From the NCBI GenBank assembly GCA_028284225.1, contig JANQSD010000011.1:248001-312000 (forward strand): a stretch of 64,000 nt of DNA. Reading direction: 5' to 3'. Source of the stretch: Arenicellales bacterium. GTDB taxonomy: Bacteria > Pseudomonadota > Gammaproteobacteria > Arenicellales > JAHEKD01. Every line of letters begins with the position of its first letter. Position 1 is the stretch's first letter. Under the pieces are notes generated by a model. The model worked only from the letters and a program-made list of their open reading frames with translations. It was not told the DNA's origin and ran no database searches. Both the position numbers and the translations under genes were made by a program. Below, one piece after another: positions 48,421 through 57,251 of the stretch.

Positions 48421-49626
48421 ATGGAAATTCAACCACTAACTAATGCATTCGTGAATAAAGATATATTGCGCCTGTCTGCTTGTCAGGCTTTATTTATGAG
48501 TTCGAGCTCGATCATGATCACCACCAGTGCCATGATCGGTGCAAATCTTGCTGAGCAGGTTCAGTATGCAACCATGGGTGCAGGAATGACGTTTCTGGCA
48601 ATGATGTTATGTTCTTATCCCATGTCGATGTTGATGGGCAGAATTGGTCGACGGGGCGGTTTTATCGTTGGGGCAATAACCGCAATGTCCGGGGCAGTGC
48701 TGGTGGTTATCTCCATTTTAAAGCACGATTTTTTATTATATTGCCTAAGTGCGTTTATCATGGGTTGCGGAATGTCCTGTGGCCAATATTTGCGTTTTGC
48801 CGCGGTTGAAGTGGCCGGTACTTTATACAAAGGCAAAGCTATATCTTATGTGCTTGCCGGCGGCATTGTTGCTGCGGTATTGGGTCCGAATCTGGCCCGT
48901 TTTACACGTGATTTATTAAATGTTGAGTTTGCCGGTGCATATGTTGGTGCAGCGCTGTTGTACATGTTGATGATTTTAATCATCTTTTTTGTCGATTTTC
49001 CCGATGTTAAAAATAAAACTCAATCAACATTTACGACACCATTGCTGCAGATTATTGCAAGACCTGTTTTTATTGTGGCTGTTGTTTCTGCATTAACAGC
49101 ATACGGCTCCATGAATTTAATCATGACTGCTACGCCGTTAGCCATGCACCAGCACGGTCACGAATTTTCCAAGGCAGCAGTTGTAATTCAATGGCATATT
49201 CTGGGCATGTTTGTACCGTCGTTGTTTACCGGTGCGTTAATCCAGCGCCTAGGTCTGGTGCCAATGATGATGTCAGGATGTTTGATGATCATGCTGTGTA
49301 CATTGTGTAATTTGTCCGGATCGAGTTATGCTCAATATGTGTTAGCGCTTGTGCTATTGGGTGTTGGCTGGAATTTTTTATTTGTCGGGGCTACCCAATT
49401 ATTGACCAATGCCTACAGCGAGGCTGAAAAATCAAAAACTCAAGGGGCTAATGATTTGTTAGTGGCGTTTTCAGTCGCTATTACTGCATTGAGTTCAGGC
49501 TGGTTTTTAAGCAAACTCGGCTGGCTATTTATGAATACCATGGTGTTAGCCAGTGTGGGTGTAACATTAGTCATTTTAATCGTATTTAACTTTTCTGCTT
49601 ATCGTCATAGAAGTTACGCAGATTGA
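48421..49626 (+). CDS. Major facilitator superfamily transporter
   Basis: A 401 aa integral membrane protein with about twelve hydrophobic segments. The loop motif MGRIGRRGGFIVGAI (near residue 72) matches the MFS loop 2-3 signature, and a charged loop after helix 6 (VDFPDVKNKTQ) marks the domain linker. No substrate can be inferred; the sequence resembles the broad YnfM/AraJ-like branch of drug and solute exporters. It is monocistronic, between divergent map and mmsA. Confidence 0.85.
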   Translation: MEIQPLTNAFVNKDILRLSACQALFMSSSSIMITTSAMIGANLAEQVQYATMGAGMTFLAMMLCSYPMSMLMGRIGRRGGFIVGAITAMSGAVLVVISILKHDFLLYCLSAFIMGCGMSCGQYLRFAAVEVAGTLYKGKAISYVLAGGIVAAVLGPNLARFTRDLLNVEFAGAYVGAALLYMLMILIIFFVDFPDVKNKTQSTFTTPLLQIIARPVFIVAVVSALTAYGSMNLIMTATPLAMHQHGHEFSKAAVVIQWHILGMFVPSLFTGALIQRLGLVPMMMSGCLMIMLCTLCNLSGSSYAQYVLALVLLGVGWNFLFVGATQLLTNAYSEAEKSKTQGANDLLVAFSVAITALSSGWFLSKLGWLFMNTMVLASVGVTLVILIVFNFSAYRHRSYAD

Positions 49627-49772
49627 TGTAAGATTGAAGTGGCTTGCAAGGCTTTTGGCGGTTGGTACTAAACTGGTTATTGCAGAGTGCTAGACTCAGC
49701 TATTATTGGCTGCAATTAGATAAATAGATTACACTCGGCAAATATAATTATTCTCAAACTACAGGTGATTTA

Positions 49773-51272
49773 ATGACTGAAACATTGACACATTATATTA
49801 ACGGAGAACGAGTTGAAGGCACTTCGGGGCGATTTTCTGACGTTTACAATCCCGCTGAAGGTACGGTGATTGCCCAGGCGCCACTTGCCAGTCTTGAAGA
49901 AATTGATAAAGCAGTTGCAGCGGCAAATGCTGCGGCTGAACAGTGGGCTGATACAACGCCGATTAGACGGGCACGTATTATGTTCAACTATCTTAATATA
50001 ATTAAGCAGCGTAAAGATGAGGTTATTGAGGCACTAAGCCGTGAGCATGGTAAAGTTTGGAGTGATGCTGAAGGGGAATTGACACGTGGCATGGAAGTGA
50101 TTGAATTTGCCTGTGGTATTCCCAGCCATTTGAAAGGTGAATTTACCGAACAAGTAGGAACAAAAATAGATTCTTATGCCATACGCCAGCCATTAGGGGT
50201 TTGCGCCGGGATCACACCTTTTAATTTTCCTTGTATGGTGCCGATGTGGATGTATGTGATGGCAATCGCCTGTGGCAATACTTTTATACTAAAACCCTCT
50301 GAGCGCGATCCATCCGCACCGCTATTGTTGGCCGATTTATTTAAAGAAGCCGGCCTGCCAGATGGTGTATTCAATGTTATTAATGGTGACAAGCTGGCCG
50401 TTGACCGCTTGCTTGAACATCCGGATGTGGCTGCAGTTTCATTTGTAGGGTCAACGCCCATCGCGGAATACGTTTATCGAACAGGCACTGCAAATAATAA
50501 ACGAGTTCAGGCACTTGGTGGAGCGAAAAATCATTTGGTCATCATGCCCGATGCAGATCTTGATCAGGCCACAGATGCGTTGATTGGAGCCGCATACGGT
50601 TCAGCCGGTGAGCGTTGTATGGCTATTTCAGTGGCAGTAGTAGTTGGAGATGAGACCACCGATAAACTCATCGAGAAATTAAAACCACGTGTTCAGGCGC
50701 TGAAAATCGGCACCTATAAAGACAGCGATGCTGAATTGGGGCCGGTGATTACCAAAGATGCCAAAGAGCGGATTGAAGGTTATATTGACTCCGGGCTTGA
50801 ACATGGTGCCAAGCTGATTGTTGATGGTCGTGGTGCCAAAGTGGAAGGTCACGAGGATGGCTTTTTTGTGGGCGGTTGTTTATTCGACAACGTTGGTCAG
50901 GACATGAGCATTTATACTGACGAAATTTTTGGCCCGGTGTTGAGTATTGTACGTGTCGACGATTATGAAACAGCATTGAAAATGATCAACGATCATGAAT
51001 ATGGTAACGGTACCAGCATTTATACACGTGATGGCGATACCGCCAGACATTTCACCCGTTATGCCCAAATAGGCATGGTCGGTGTTAATGTGCCTATACC
51101 TGTGCCGGTTGCTTATCATTCTTTTGGTGGCTGGAAGCGTTCATTATTTGGTGACTACAGCATTCATGGTATGGAAGGTGTACGTTTTTATACCCGGTTG
51201 AAGACAGTGACTACGCGGTGGCCGACCGGTATCCGCGCTGGTGCAGATTTTAATATTCCTACACTATCCTAG
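49773..51272 (+). CDS. mmsA: Methylmalonate-semialdehyde dehydrogenase (CoA-acylating)
   Basis: Converts methylmalonate or malonate semialdehyde with CoA and NAD to propionyl- or acetyl-CoA, in valine, thymine or inositol breakdown. The 499 aa aldehyde dehydrogenase has the family-specific sequence [20 protein letters not shown] (near residues 144-163), [17 protein letters not shown], and catalytic Cys282 in [11 protein letters not shown]. The usual ALDH general base is replaced, as in the MmsA family. A strong terminator follows. No mmsB or valine-pathway genes are adjacent. Confidence 0.93.
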   Translation: MTETLTHYINGERVEGTSGRFSDVYNPAEGTVIAQAPLASLEEIDKAVAAANAAAEQWADTTPIRRARIMFNYLNIIKQRKDEVIEALSREHGKVWSDAEGELTRGMEVIEFACGIPSHLKGEFTEQVGTKIDSYAIRQPLGVCAGITPFNFPCMVPMWMYVMAIACGNTFILKPSERDPSAPLLLADLFKEAGLPDGVFNVINGDKLAVDRLLEHPDVAAVSFVGSTPIAEYVYRTGTANNKRVQALGGAKNHLVIMPDADLDQATDALIGAAYGSAGERCMAISVAVVVGDETTDKLIEKLKPRVQALKIGTYKDSDAELGPVITKDAKERIEGYIDSGLEHGAKLIVDGRGAKVEGHEDGFFVGGCLFDNVGQDMSIYTDEIFGPVLSIVRVDDYETALKMINDHEYGNGTSIYTRDGDTARHFTRYAQIGMVGVNVPIPVPVAYHSFGGWKRSLFGDYSIHGMEGVRFYTRLKTVTTRWPTGIRAGADFNIPTLS

Positions 51273-51322
51273 AATCTTCAGTTGCCTGCTGTGAAATACA
51301 CTTAAGTGTAATAACGAAAATT

Positions 51323-51356
51323 AAAAAGTGGTAACACAAAGTTACCGCTTTTTTTT
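51323..51356 (+). terminator. Rho-independent terminator after mmsA
   Basis: Stem AAAAAGTGGTAAC pairs with GTTACCGCTTTTT (one G-T pair), loop ACAAA, then a T-run. It lies between mmsA and nhaD. Confidence 0.9.
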
Positions 51357-51412
51357 ATGTTTGCAACCGCATTCGGGTGTATCATACGGCCGTCAAAAAT
51401 TAACCAGTAGTA

Positions 51413-52849
51413 ATGCATTATTTAGTTTTTATTTTGGGGTTAGTCTTGTCGCTTGGTGTCTGGGCGGCAGGATCACAATCAGATTCAGTACATATTCTTA
51501 ACCTGACCAACAGTAAGCTGGGTTATACCTGCTTGTTTATCTTTACGGTGGCCTATATTGCCGTGATTCTTGAAGAATACACAGACATGCGCAAATCCAA
51601 ACCGGTTCTACTGGCTGCCGGCTTGATTTGGGCTTTGATCGCATTTGCTTACAGCCAAAATGGTAATGGCGAGATCGTAGGGGATGCGGCGCGGCATAAT
51701 CTACTGGAATATGCAGAGCTGATGCTGTTTCTGTTGGTGGCGATGACCTATGTCAACGCTATGGAAGAGCGTAATGTGTTCGAAGCGCTAAAAAGCTGGT
51801 TAACGCGCAAAGGGTTTAGTTTAAGACAGATTTTCTGGATGACTGGGTTGCTATCATTCGTCATTTCTCCGGTTGCCGATAACCTGACTACAGCACTGAT
51901 TATGTGTGCGGTCATCATGGCAGTAGGCGGTCATAGTAAACGTTTTATAGCGGTAGGGTGCACGAATATTGTAGTAGCGGCCAATGCCGGAGGGGCCTTT
52001 AGCCCATTCGGTGATATAACAACCTTGATGGTCTGGCAAAAGGGAGTGGTTGATTTTACTGAATTCTTCAGGTTGTTTGTTCCTTCAGTGGTGAATTGGT
52101 TAATTCCGGCTGCTTTTATGATGACGGCTGTGCCAAATGATAAGGACACGATGCAATCACAAAAACAAATATTGATGAAGCGCGGCGGGGTAGGCGTTAT
52201 TGTCTTCTTTTTATTAACCATCGTTACAGCGGTGGTGTTTCACAATAATCTACATTTACCACCGGTAATGGGCATGTTTACCGGATTGGCCTACCTGCAG
52301 CTATATGGCTATTATCTCAAGAAAACCTATAGCTATTCATACCTGGCCAGAAAATACGGCATGGACATTGAAGAAGTAAGGCGAAATGCCAGGCTGGGCA
52401 GCATGGTGCCATTTGATGTTTTTCGTAGGGTGGCACGTTCCGAATGGGATACACTGTTATTCTTTTATGGGGTGGTGCTGTGCGTAGGCGGCTTGAGTTT
52501 GCTCGGTTATCTGGCTGCGACTTCGGAGTTAATGTACGCCCAACTGGGGCCGACTGTAGCCAATACTTTAGTGGGTATTCTATCTGCAGTTGTCGATAAT
52601 ATCCCGGTGATGTTTGCAGTATTGACCATGAACCCGGATATGTCTCATGGACAGTGGCTATTAGTGACACTTACAGCTGGAGTGGGGGGCAGTCTGCTAT
52701 CTGTGGGCTCTGCTGCTGGAGTGGCGTTGATGGGGCAGTCAAAAGGTTTATATACGTTCATGGGTCATCTGCGCTGGACACCTGTTATTGCATTAGGTTA
52801 TGGCGCCAGTATTCTGGTGCATTTATTCGTTAATCAGTCAGTGATGTAG
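51413..52849 (+). CDS. nhaD: Na+/H+ antiporter NhaD
   Basis: Inner-membrane sodium/proton antiporter of the ion-transporter (IT) superfamily. The 478 aa protein has an initial hydrophobic segment and about twelve more. The conserved SPVADNLTTALIMCAV (near residue 150) and GGAFSPFGDITTLMVW (near 192) carry the ion-site Asp, Asn and Thr residues, and the second half repeats SAVVDNIPVMFAVL near 400. These distinguish NhaD from NhaA and NhaB. It is common in marine and haloalkaliphilic proteobacteria, consistent with a salt-exposed habitat. Confidence 0.94.
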   Translation: MHYLVFILGLVLSLGVWAAGSQSDSVHILNLTNSKLGYTCLFIFTVAYIAVILEEYTDMRKSKPVLLAAGLIWALIAFAYSQNGNGEIVGDAARHNLLEYAELMLFLLVAMTYVNAMEERNVFEALKSWLTRKGFSLRQIFWMTGLLSFVISPVADNLTTALIMCAVIMAVGGHSKRFIAVGCTNIVVAANAGGAFSPFGDITTLMVWQKGVVDFTEFFRLFVPSVVNWLIPAAFMMTAVPNDKDTMQSQKQILMKRGGVGVIVFFLLTIVTAVVFHNNLHLPPVMGMFTGLAYLQLYGYYLKKTYSYSYLARKYGMDIEEVRRNARLGSMVPFDVFRRVARSEWDTLLFFYGVVLCVGGLSLLGYLAATSELMYAQLGPTVANTLVGILSAVVDNIPVMFAVLTMNPDMSHGQWLLVTLTAGVGGSLLSVGSAAGVALMGQSKGLYTFMGHLRWTPVIALGYGASILVHLFVNQSVM

Positions 52850-52896
52850 GGGTTTGTCAGCAGACACTGATCTGAGAGTGTGTTAACCTGCCAGCT

Positions 52897-53445
52897 ATGG
52901 CTGAGAATCAACTGGATCAAATTCTCGAGCGAATAAAGAACACCAACCTCCCGCCCGTGCATAAGTGGAACCCAACACTGACAGGTTCCATGGACATGCG
53001 TATTGCCGCTAATGGTGATTGGTATCATCAGGGTTCACTAATTCAACGAAAACGCTTGGTAAAACTGTTCTCGACAATTTTGAAAAAGGAACTGAATGAT
53101 TTTTTCCTGGTTACTCCTGTTGAAAAATATCAAATTCAGGTTGATGATGCACCTTTTGTTGCCGTTGAAGTTGATCGAATCAACTGTGACCGTCAAACCT
53201 TAGTCTTTCGAACAAATGTGGATGAACAGATCATTGCTGATGTTGATCATCCGATAAATGTTAAGGTGGATGTTGAAACAGGAGAACCAAGGCCTTACCT
53301 GCATGTCAGAGATGGCTTAAATGCCTTGCTTCATCGTAATGTGTTTTATCAACTGGTTGAATGGTCACTAGAAGAACCTCATTTAAATGGATCTGTCTTA
53401 GTTATTGAGAGTAGCGGTCAGAAATTCCAATTAGGTCAATTATGA
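52897..53445 (+). CDS. DUF1285 domain protein
   Basis: A 182 aa soluble protein whose sequence fits the DUF1285 family: PPVHKWNPTLTGSMDMRIAANGDWYHQGS (key part GDWYHQGSLIQRKRLVKLFS) and FLVTPVEKYQIQVDDAPFVAVEV (key part VTPVEKYQIQVDDAPF). The family is of unknown function, and several structures show a beta-rich fold. It lies 47 bp after nhaD and overlaps the cyclase gene by 4 bp, so the two are translationally coupled. Confidence 0.88.
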   Translation: MAENQLDQILERIKNTNLPPVHKWNPTLTGSMDMRIAANGDWYHQGSLIQRKRLVKLFSTILKKELNDFFLVTPVEKYQIQVDDAPFVAVEVDRINCDRQTLVFRTNVDEQIIADVDHPINVKVDVETGEPRPYLHVRDGLNALLHRNVFYQLVEWSLEEPHLNGSVLVIESSGQKFQLGQL

Positions 53446-54605
53446 AAAAGTACGAATTTACAGATTGGTTGTTAAACAGCGGGCGCTTTAACACTGATTT
53501 TGCCAGTTTTATGAGTGCGGTTTGCACTAAACTGCTTGATTTCGGCATTCCAATCAACAGGGTAAGAATAAGCTTCAGAACATTACACCCGCAGGTTCTG
53601 GCCTGGACTTGTGTCTGGGATGATCAAAATGGTGCGCAGGTTGTGGAGGTGAACAGAGAAATTCAGGAGACGGACGATTTTATCGGCAGTCCAATCGAAT
53701 ACATATATCAAACAGGCAAACCGTTCCGGCGTTCATTATTGACGCTTTCTGACGATGCTCATTCTGTTTTATTTGAATTACGTTCACAGGGTCTGACTGA
53801 TTACTTTGCTGCACCCATTGAGTTCAGCACTGATCTGGTTAATGTAGCCACCTTTGCAACCAATAATCCAAAAGGATTTTCTGATCATTGCATTGAATTT
53901 TTATCAGAACTTGCCGTGATCATCGCGCCGTTTATTGAAACCTTGGCAACCCGGCGATTGGCCCGAAACTTGCTGGAAACCTATATCGGACCGAGAACCG
54001 GCCGGCGAATTTTGGAAGGACAGATCCAGCGTGGCGACGGTGAGGAAATCAAAGCAGCAATCTGGTTTAGTGATTTTCGTAACTTTACTCAGTATACCGA
54101 AACCTTATCGCTCGAGCAGATGTTAGAAACTCTGAATCAATATTTCGAAATTGTTCATGAAAATGTTGAAAAAAACGGAGGAGAGATTTTGCGTTTTATT
54201 GGTGATGCGATGTTGATTGTATTTCCCGTTGATGCAACGCGCACCCTGGCTCAGGCCTGTGAAAGTGCATTGTCCAGCGCATTATCGGCGCAACAGCAAG
54301 CTAAAGAATATAATTTAAAACGCAAAAAACAAAATAAACCTATGATTGAGTTTGGCGTGGGTTTGCATGAAGGTTGCGTAATGTATGGGAATGTTGGTGC
54401 CCCGCGCAGGCTGGATTTTACTGTGATGGGGGTAGCGGTTAATCGCACAGCCAGGCTTGAAAGTTTAACCAAGGAACTAAATTGCCCTGTTTTAATCTCC
54501 GGTGATTTTAATAATCAAATTAACCAAATTGGTCACTTTAAAGGTGAATATGCTGTCAAAGGTGTTAAGCAAGACCTCAGGGTTTTTTCTGTAAATTCAA
54601 ATTAG
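53442..54605 (+). CDS. Class III adenylate/guanylate cyclase with an N-terminal sensory region
   Basis: Makes a cyclic nucleotide, probably cAMP. In this 387 aa protein, residues about 1-190 form a GAF-like or related sensing region (RVRISFRTLHPQVLAWTCVWD). The catalytic domain follows: the metal-binding FSDFRNFTQYTE (Asp), GDAMLIVFP (Asp, with Arg in place of the common Lys two residues before the motif's Phe: LRFIGDA), the substrate-selecting DFTVMG (Asp, as in adenylate cyclases) and the transition-state Asn and Arg in VNRTARLE. No membrane segment is seen, so it is cytoplasmic. The ATGA overlap couples it to the DUF1285 gene. Confidence 0.9.
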   Translation: MKKYEFTDWLLNSGRFNTDFASFMSAVCTKLLDFGIPINRVRISFRTLHPQVLAWTCVWDDQNGAQVVEVNREIQETDDFIGSPIEYIYQTGKPFRRSLLTLSDDAHSVLFELRSQGLTDYFAAPIEFSTDLVNVATFATNNPKGFSDHCIEFLSELAVIIAPFIETLATRRLARNLLETYIGPRTGRRILEGQIQRGDGEEIKAAIWFSDFRNFTQYTETLSLEQMLETLNQYFEIVHENVEKNGGEILRFIGDAMLIVFPVDATRTLAQACESALSSALSAQQQAKEYNLKRKKQNKPMIEFGVGLHEGCVMYGNVGAPRRLDFTVMGVAVNRTARLESLTKELNCPVLISGDFNNQINQIGHFKGEYAVKGVKQDLRVFSVNSN

Positions 54606-54747
54606 TTATTTAAAAACAATAATTTAAATGTATTATTTGAAGTTATATCTTACCTAGTTAATGTAGGTTAAGTTTTCTATGCTACACTGCACCCGCCGCT
54701 TCTGACAGGGGTTGGCAGTATTTTCAATATTTACGAGGAAAAACAAA

Positions 54748-55401
54748 ATGGTAGATGCAGTTGATGCAATTAAAATTCTTGGTGGCTTGCTTGGTAAACA
54801 AGGCGGTGCCTCCAGTGCCGGTGGTGATATTTTAGGTAACATTCTTAAAGGTGCATTAGGTGGCGGCGGCGGTAGTGCCGGGCGCGGTGGTAATGATTTG
54901 CTTGGTGGTTTGCTCGGTATGGCGATGAAGCAATTCACGCAAAAGGCTCCTCAGCAAAGACAAACGACTCAGACGCCAGGCGGTGGTGGTTTTTTTAAAC
55001 CGGACTTCGGTCAAGCCGAACCTGAGCCTCAAATTGAAAGGCAAGAGGCCAACAATCAGGCAGCTGTTCTAATCAGAGCCATGATCAATGCGGCAAAATC
55101 TGACGGCAAAGTGGACAAAGAAGAAGGCGAAAATATCATTAAGCAACTTGGTGATGTTTCCCAGGCAGAAATGGACTTCGTTCGCAATGAAATTGCACAG
55201 CCTTTGGATGTACAAAAGTTTGCACACAGTGTTCCCAGGGGGCTTGAGCAAAATGTTTACGCGATTTCACTCATTGCTATTGATCTGGACACCAACAAAG
55301 AAGCTCGTTATTTGCACGAATTAGCACAATCTATGAACCTGTCTCCACAATTGTGCAACCAGATTCATGACAAAGTGGGTGCACCTAAGATTTATACCTA
55401 A
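54748..55401 (+). CDS. DUF533 (YebE/TerB-like) protein
   Basis: A 217 aa protein. The first 75 residues are Gly/Ala/Leu-rich with GGGGGSAGRGG and could be membrane-associated or disordered. The last 110 residues form a TerB-like helical domain (RAMINAAKSDGKVDKEEGENI, an acidic metal-like motif, and AISLIAIDLDTNKEARYLHELA) as in E. coli YebE. ATG 54748 has a good ribosome site (ACGAGGAA), so a longer version from 54712 is rejected. Function unknown; YebE is linked to envelope stress in E. coli. A TACACT preceded by TG (54680-54688) may be its -10. Confidence 0.88.
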   Translation: MVDAVDAIKILGGLLGKQGGASSAGGDILGNILKGALGGGGGSAGRGGNDLLGGLLGMAMKQFTQKAPQQRQTTQTPGGGGFFKPDFGQAEPEPQIERQEANNQAAVLIRAMINAAKSDGKVDKEEGENIIKQLGDVSQAEMDFVRNEIAQPLDVQKFAHSVPRGLEQNVYAISLIAIDLDTNKEARYLHELAQSMNLSPQLCNQIHDKVGAPKIYT

Positions 55402-55425
55402 AGCTGGATCAACAGCTCTAATTGT

Positions 55426-55457
55426 AAAAAGGACGTTGCCAGGCAACGTCCTTTTTT
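55426..55457. terminator. Bidirectional terminator between DUF533 gene and HIT gene
   Basis: Stem AAAAAGGACGTTGCC pairs with GGCAACGTCCTTTTT around one base, with T-runs on both strands. It ends transcription of the DUF533 gene (plus) and of the HIT gene (minus). Confidence 0.93.
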
Positions 55458-55474
55458 ACTTTATTTGCCTAAAA

Positions 55475-55822
55475 TCAGGCTGACAGCATCCTCCCAAGCG
55501 GCTTGCCGCCGAACAAATGCATGTGCAAGTGCATGACTTCCTGATGACCGTGTTCTTTGCAATTGACTAGCAGTCTATAGCCGTCTTCAGCAACCCCTTC
55601 TTTTTCAGCGATTTTTCTGGCCACGGTAAACATGCGTCCCAGTGCTGCTTCGTCCTCCACCTCGACATCGGCGGCGGTGGGAATGAGTTTGTTTGGGATA
55701 ATCAGAATATGCGTAGGGGCCTGAGGATTAATATCGCGAAAGGCAGTGACCAAGTCATCCTGGTACACAATATCGGCTGGAATCTCTTTGCGAATAATTT
55801 TACTAAAGATAGTTTCTTCCAT
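55475..55822 (-). CDS. HIT family purine-nucleoside phosphoramidase (HinT-like)
   Basis: A 115 aa nucleotide-binding hydrolase. The histidine triad is [13 protein letters not shown] with His98, His100 and His102, preceded by [17 protein letters not shown], which contacts the nucleotide. It closely fits bacterial HinT, which hydrolyses AMP-linked amines. It is divergent from acuI (about 100 bp apart). Confidence 0.95.
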   Translation of the reverse strand: MEETIFSKIIRKEIPADIVYQDDLVTAFRDINPQAPTHILIIPNKLIPTAADVEVEDEAALGRMFTVARKIAEKEGVAEDGYRLLVNCKEHGHQEVMHLHMHLFGGKPLGRMLSA

Positions 55823-55923
55823 TGTTCGGTCTCTCTGTAATTTTAAAAATTAGCTTCATTTATCTTATTCTATGTTAAAACGTACACTATAAATAACTAA
55901 CTTTATCATCAGGAGACGTTGGT

Positions 55924-56910
55924 ATGACGTTCAAGGCTTACCGCATTAATAAAACCGAGCAGGGTATTGAGGCCGGATTCACGCAAATGGACATTGATGA
56001 GCTGACTGAAGGTGATGTGGTCATCCAGGTTCAGTATTCGTGTATTAATTATAAAGATGCATTAGCAGCAACCGGTACAGCCCCAATTTTGCGCACTTAT
56101 CCTTTAAATGGCGGTGTAGATCTGGCGGGTATTGTGCATACGTCCACGCATGCTGATTACAAACCAGGAGATGTAGTACTGGTTAACGGTCAGGGTTTAT
56201 CCGAAACGGTTGATGGCGGTTATGCCGAGTTTGCCAGAGTAAATGCCAAAGATATTATTACTATCCCGGATGGGATGGATGCATATACCGCAATGGCAGT
56301 GGGTACAGCAGGTTTCACAACTGCATTAGCCTATGAACGCATGGAAAAAATGGGTCAATCTCCCGATATGGGGCCTATTGTGGTTACAGGCGCTACTGGT
56401 GGAGTGGGTTCGTTCGCCGTCGATTTATTTGCATCCAAGGGATTCGAAGTTATTGCTGTGACTGGGAAACAAGATCAGCATGATTATCTAAAAGCTTTAG
56501 GTGCCAGTTCATTTTTGGGTCGTGAAGACACTGCGGCTGAGAAAACGCCGCTGGCAAAGGCTCAGTGGGGCGGCGCTGTGGATTCAGTTGGTGGGGATAC
56601 ATTGACCTGGTTAACGCAGACCACTCGGCCCTGGGGTAACATCGCTTCAATCGGATTGGCCAGTAGTTTTAAGCTGAATACAACAGTGATGCCGTTTATT
56701 CTGCGTGGCGTGTCTATACTGGGTATCAATTCGATTGAGATGTCGCAGCAGTGGCGACAGCAAGTATGGAATCGAGTCGGCAATGATTTGAAATTTAATC
56801 ATCTTGATAAAATCGTGCAAAAGACTATTGAGTTTGATGACCTTCCTGATGCCTTTGATGCATTTATTAAAAGCAAGGTGACAGGTAGAGTAGTGGTCAA
56901 AGTCGCTTAA
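55924..56910 (+). CDS. acuI: Acrylyl-CoA reductase AcuI/YhdH (MDR family)
   Basis: NADPH-dependent medium-chain reductase that turns acrylyl-CoA into propionyl-CoA; it protects against acrylate made from DMSP. The 328 aa chain has YKDALAATGTAPILRTYPLNGGVDLAG (key part NGGVDLAG), GYAEFARV, and the nucleotide motif VVTGATGGVGSFAVDL near residues 153-168. The ending DAFDAFIKSKVTGRVVVKVA fits YhdH. A ribosome site CAGGAGA precedes the ATG by 7 bp. It is followed after 5 bp by the TfoX-like gene. Confidence 0.88.
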   Translation: MTFKAYRINKTEQGIEAGFTQMDIDELTEGDVVIQVQYSCINYKDALAATGTAPILRTYPLNGGVDLAGIVHTSTHADYKPGDVVLVNGQGLSETVDGGYAEFARVNAKDIITIPDGMDAYTAMAVGTAGFTTALAYERMEKMGQSPDMGPIVVTGATGGVGSFAVDLFASKGFEVIAVTGKQDQHDYLKALGASSFLGREDTAAEKTPLAKAQWGGAVDSVGGDTLTWLTQTTRPWGNIASIGLASSFKLNTTVMPFILRGVSILGINSIEMSQQWRQQVWNRVGNDLKFNHLDKIVQKTIEFDDLPDAFDAFIKSKVTGRVVVKVA

Positions 56911-56915
56911 CCGAA

Positions 56916-57251
56916 GTGTCGCAATACGTTGAATATCTGAAAGAATTATTTGAATCATTCGGCGCTGTGCAAATGCGGCGAATGTTCGGTGGTCATGGCG
57001 TTTTTTATCAAGGTTTAATGTTTGCACTGGTTGCTGATGATGTGCTTTATTTTAAGGCTGACAGTACTTTGGCCAGCGAGTTTGAGAAACAGAACCTTGA
57101 GCCGTTCAGGTATACTAAAAAGAATCAAATCGTCAAACTATCCTATTACCAGGCCCCGGAGGACGCGCTTGAAGACCCCGACCAACTGGCAATATGGGCC
57201 AATAAGTCTTTTCAAGTGGCTGTTACAGCAAAGGCCGGGAAAGTTAAATAA
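56916..57251 (+). CDS. TfoX N-terminal domain protein
   Basis: A 111 aa protein that matches the TfoX_N domain alone: QMRRMFGGHGVFYQGLMFALVADDVLYFKAD (key part MRRMFGGHGVFY). The C-terminal TfoX domain needed for competence control in Haemophilus and Vibrio is missing, and many single-domain relatives occur in other bacteria with unknown roles. Starts at GTG 56916, five bases after acuI, and its stop shares a TAATG with glcD, so all are likely on one transcript. Confidence 0.87.
   Translation: MSQYVEYLKELFESFGAVQMRRMFGGHGVFYQGLMFALVADDVLYFKADSTLASEFEKQNLEPFRYTKKNQIVKLSYYQAPEDALEDPDQLAIWANKSFQVAVTAKAGKVK

Noticed and set aside
52317-52670. A 117-codon frame antisense to nhaD
   Set aside because: Shadow of a conserved membrane protein gene; its translation is rich in residues typical of antisense frames.
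56647-57027. A 126-codon frame antisense to acuI and the TfoX-like gene
   Set aside because: It spans two supported genes, has no motif and no ribosome site.
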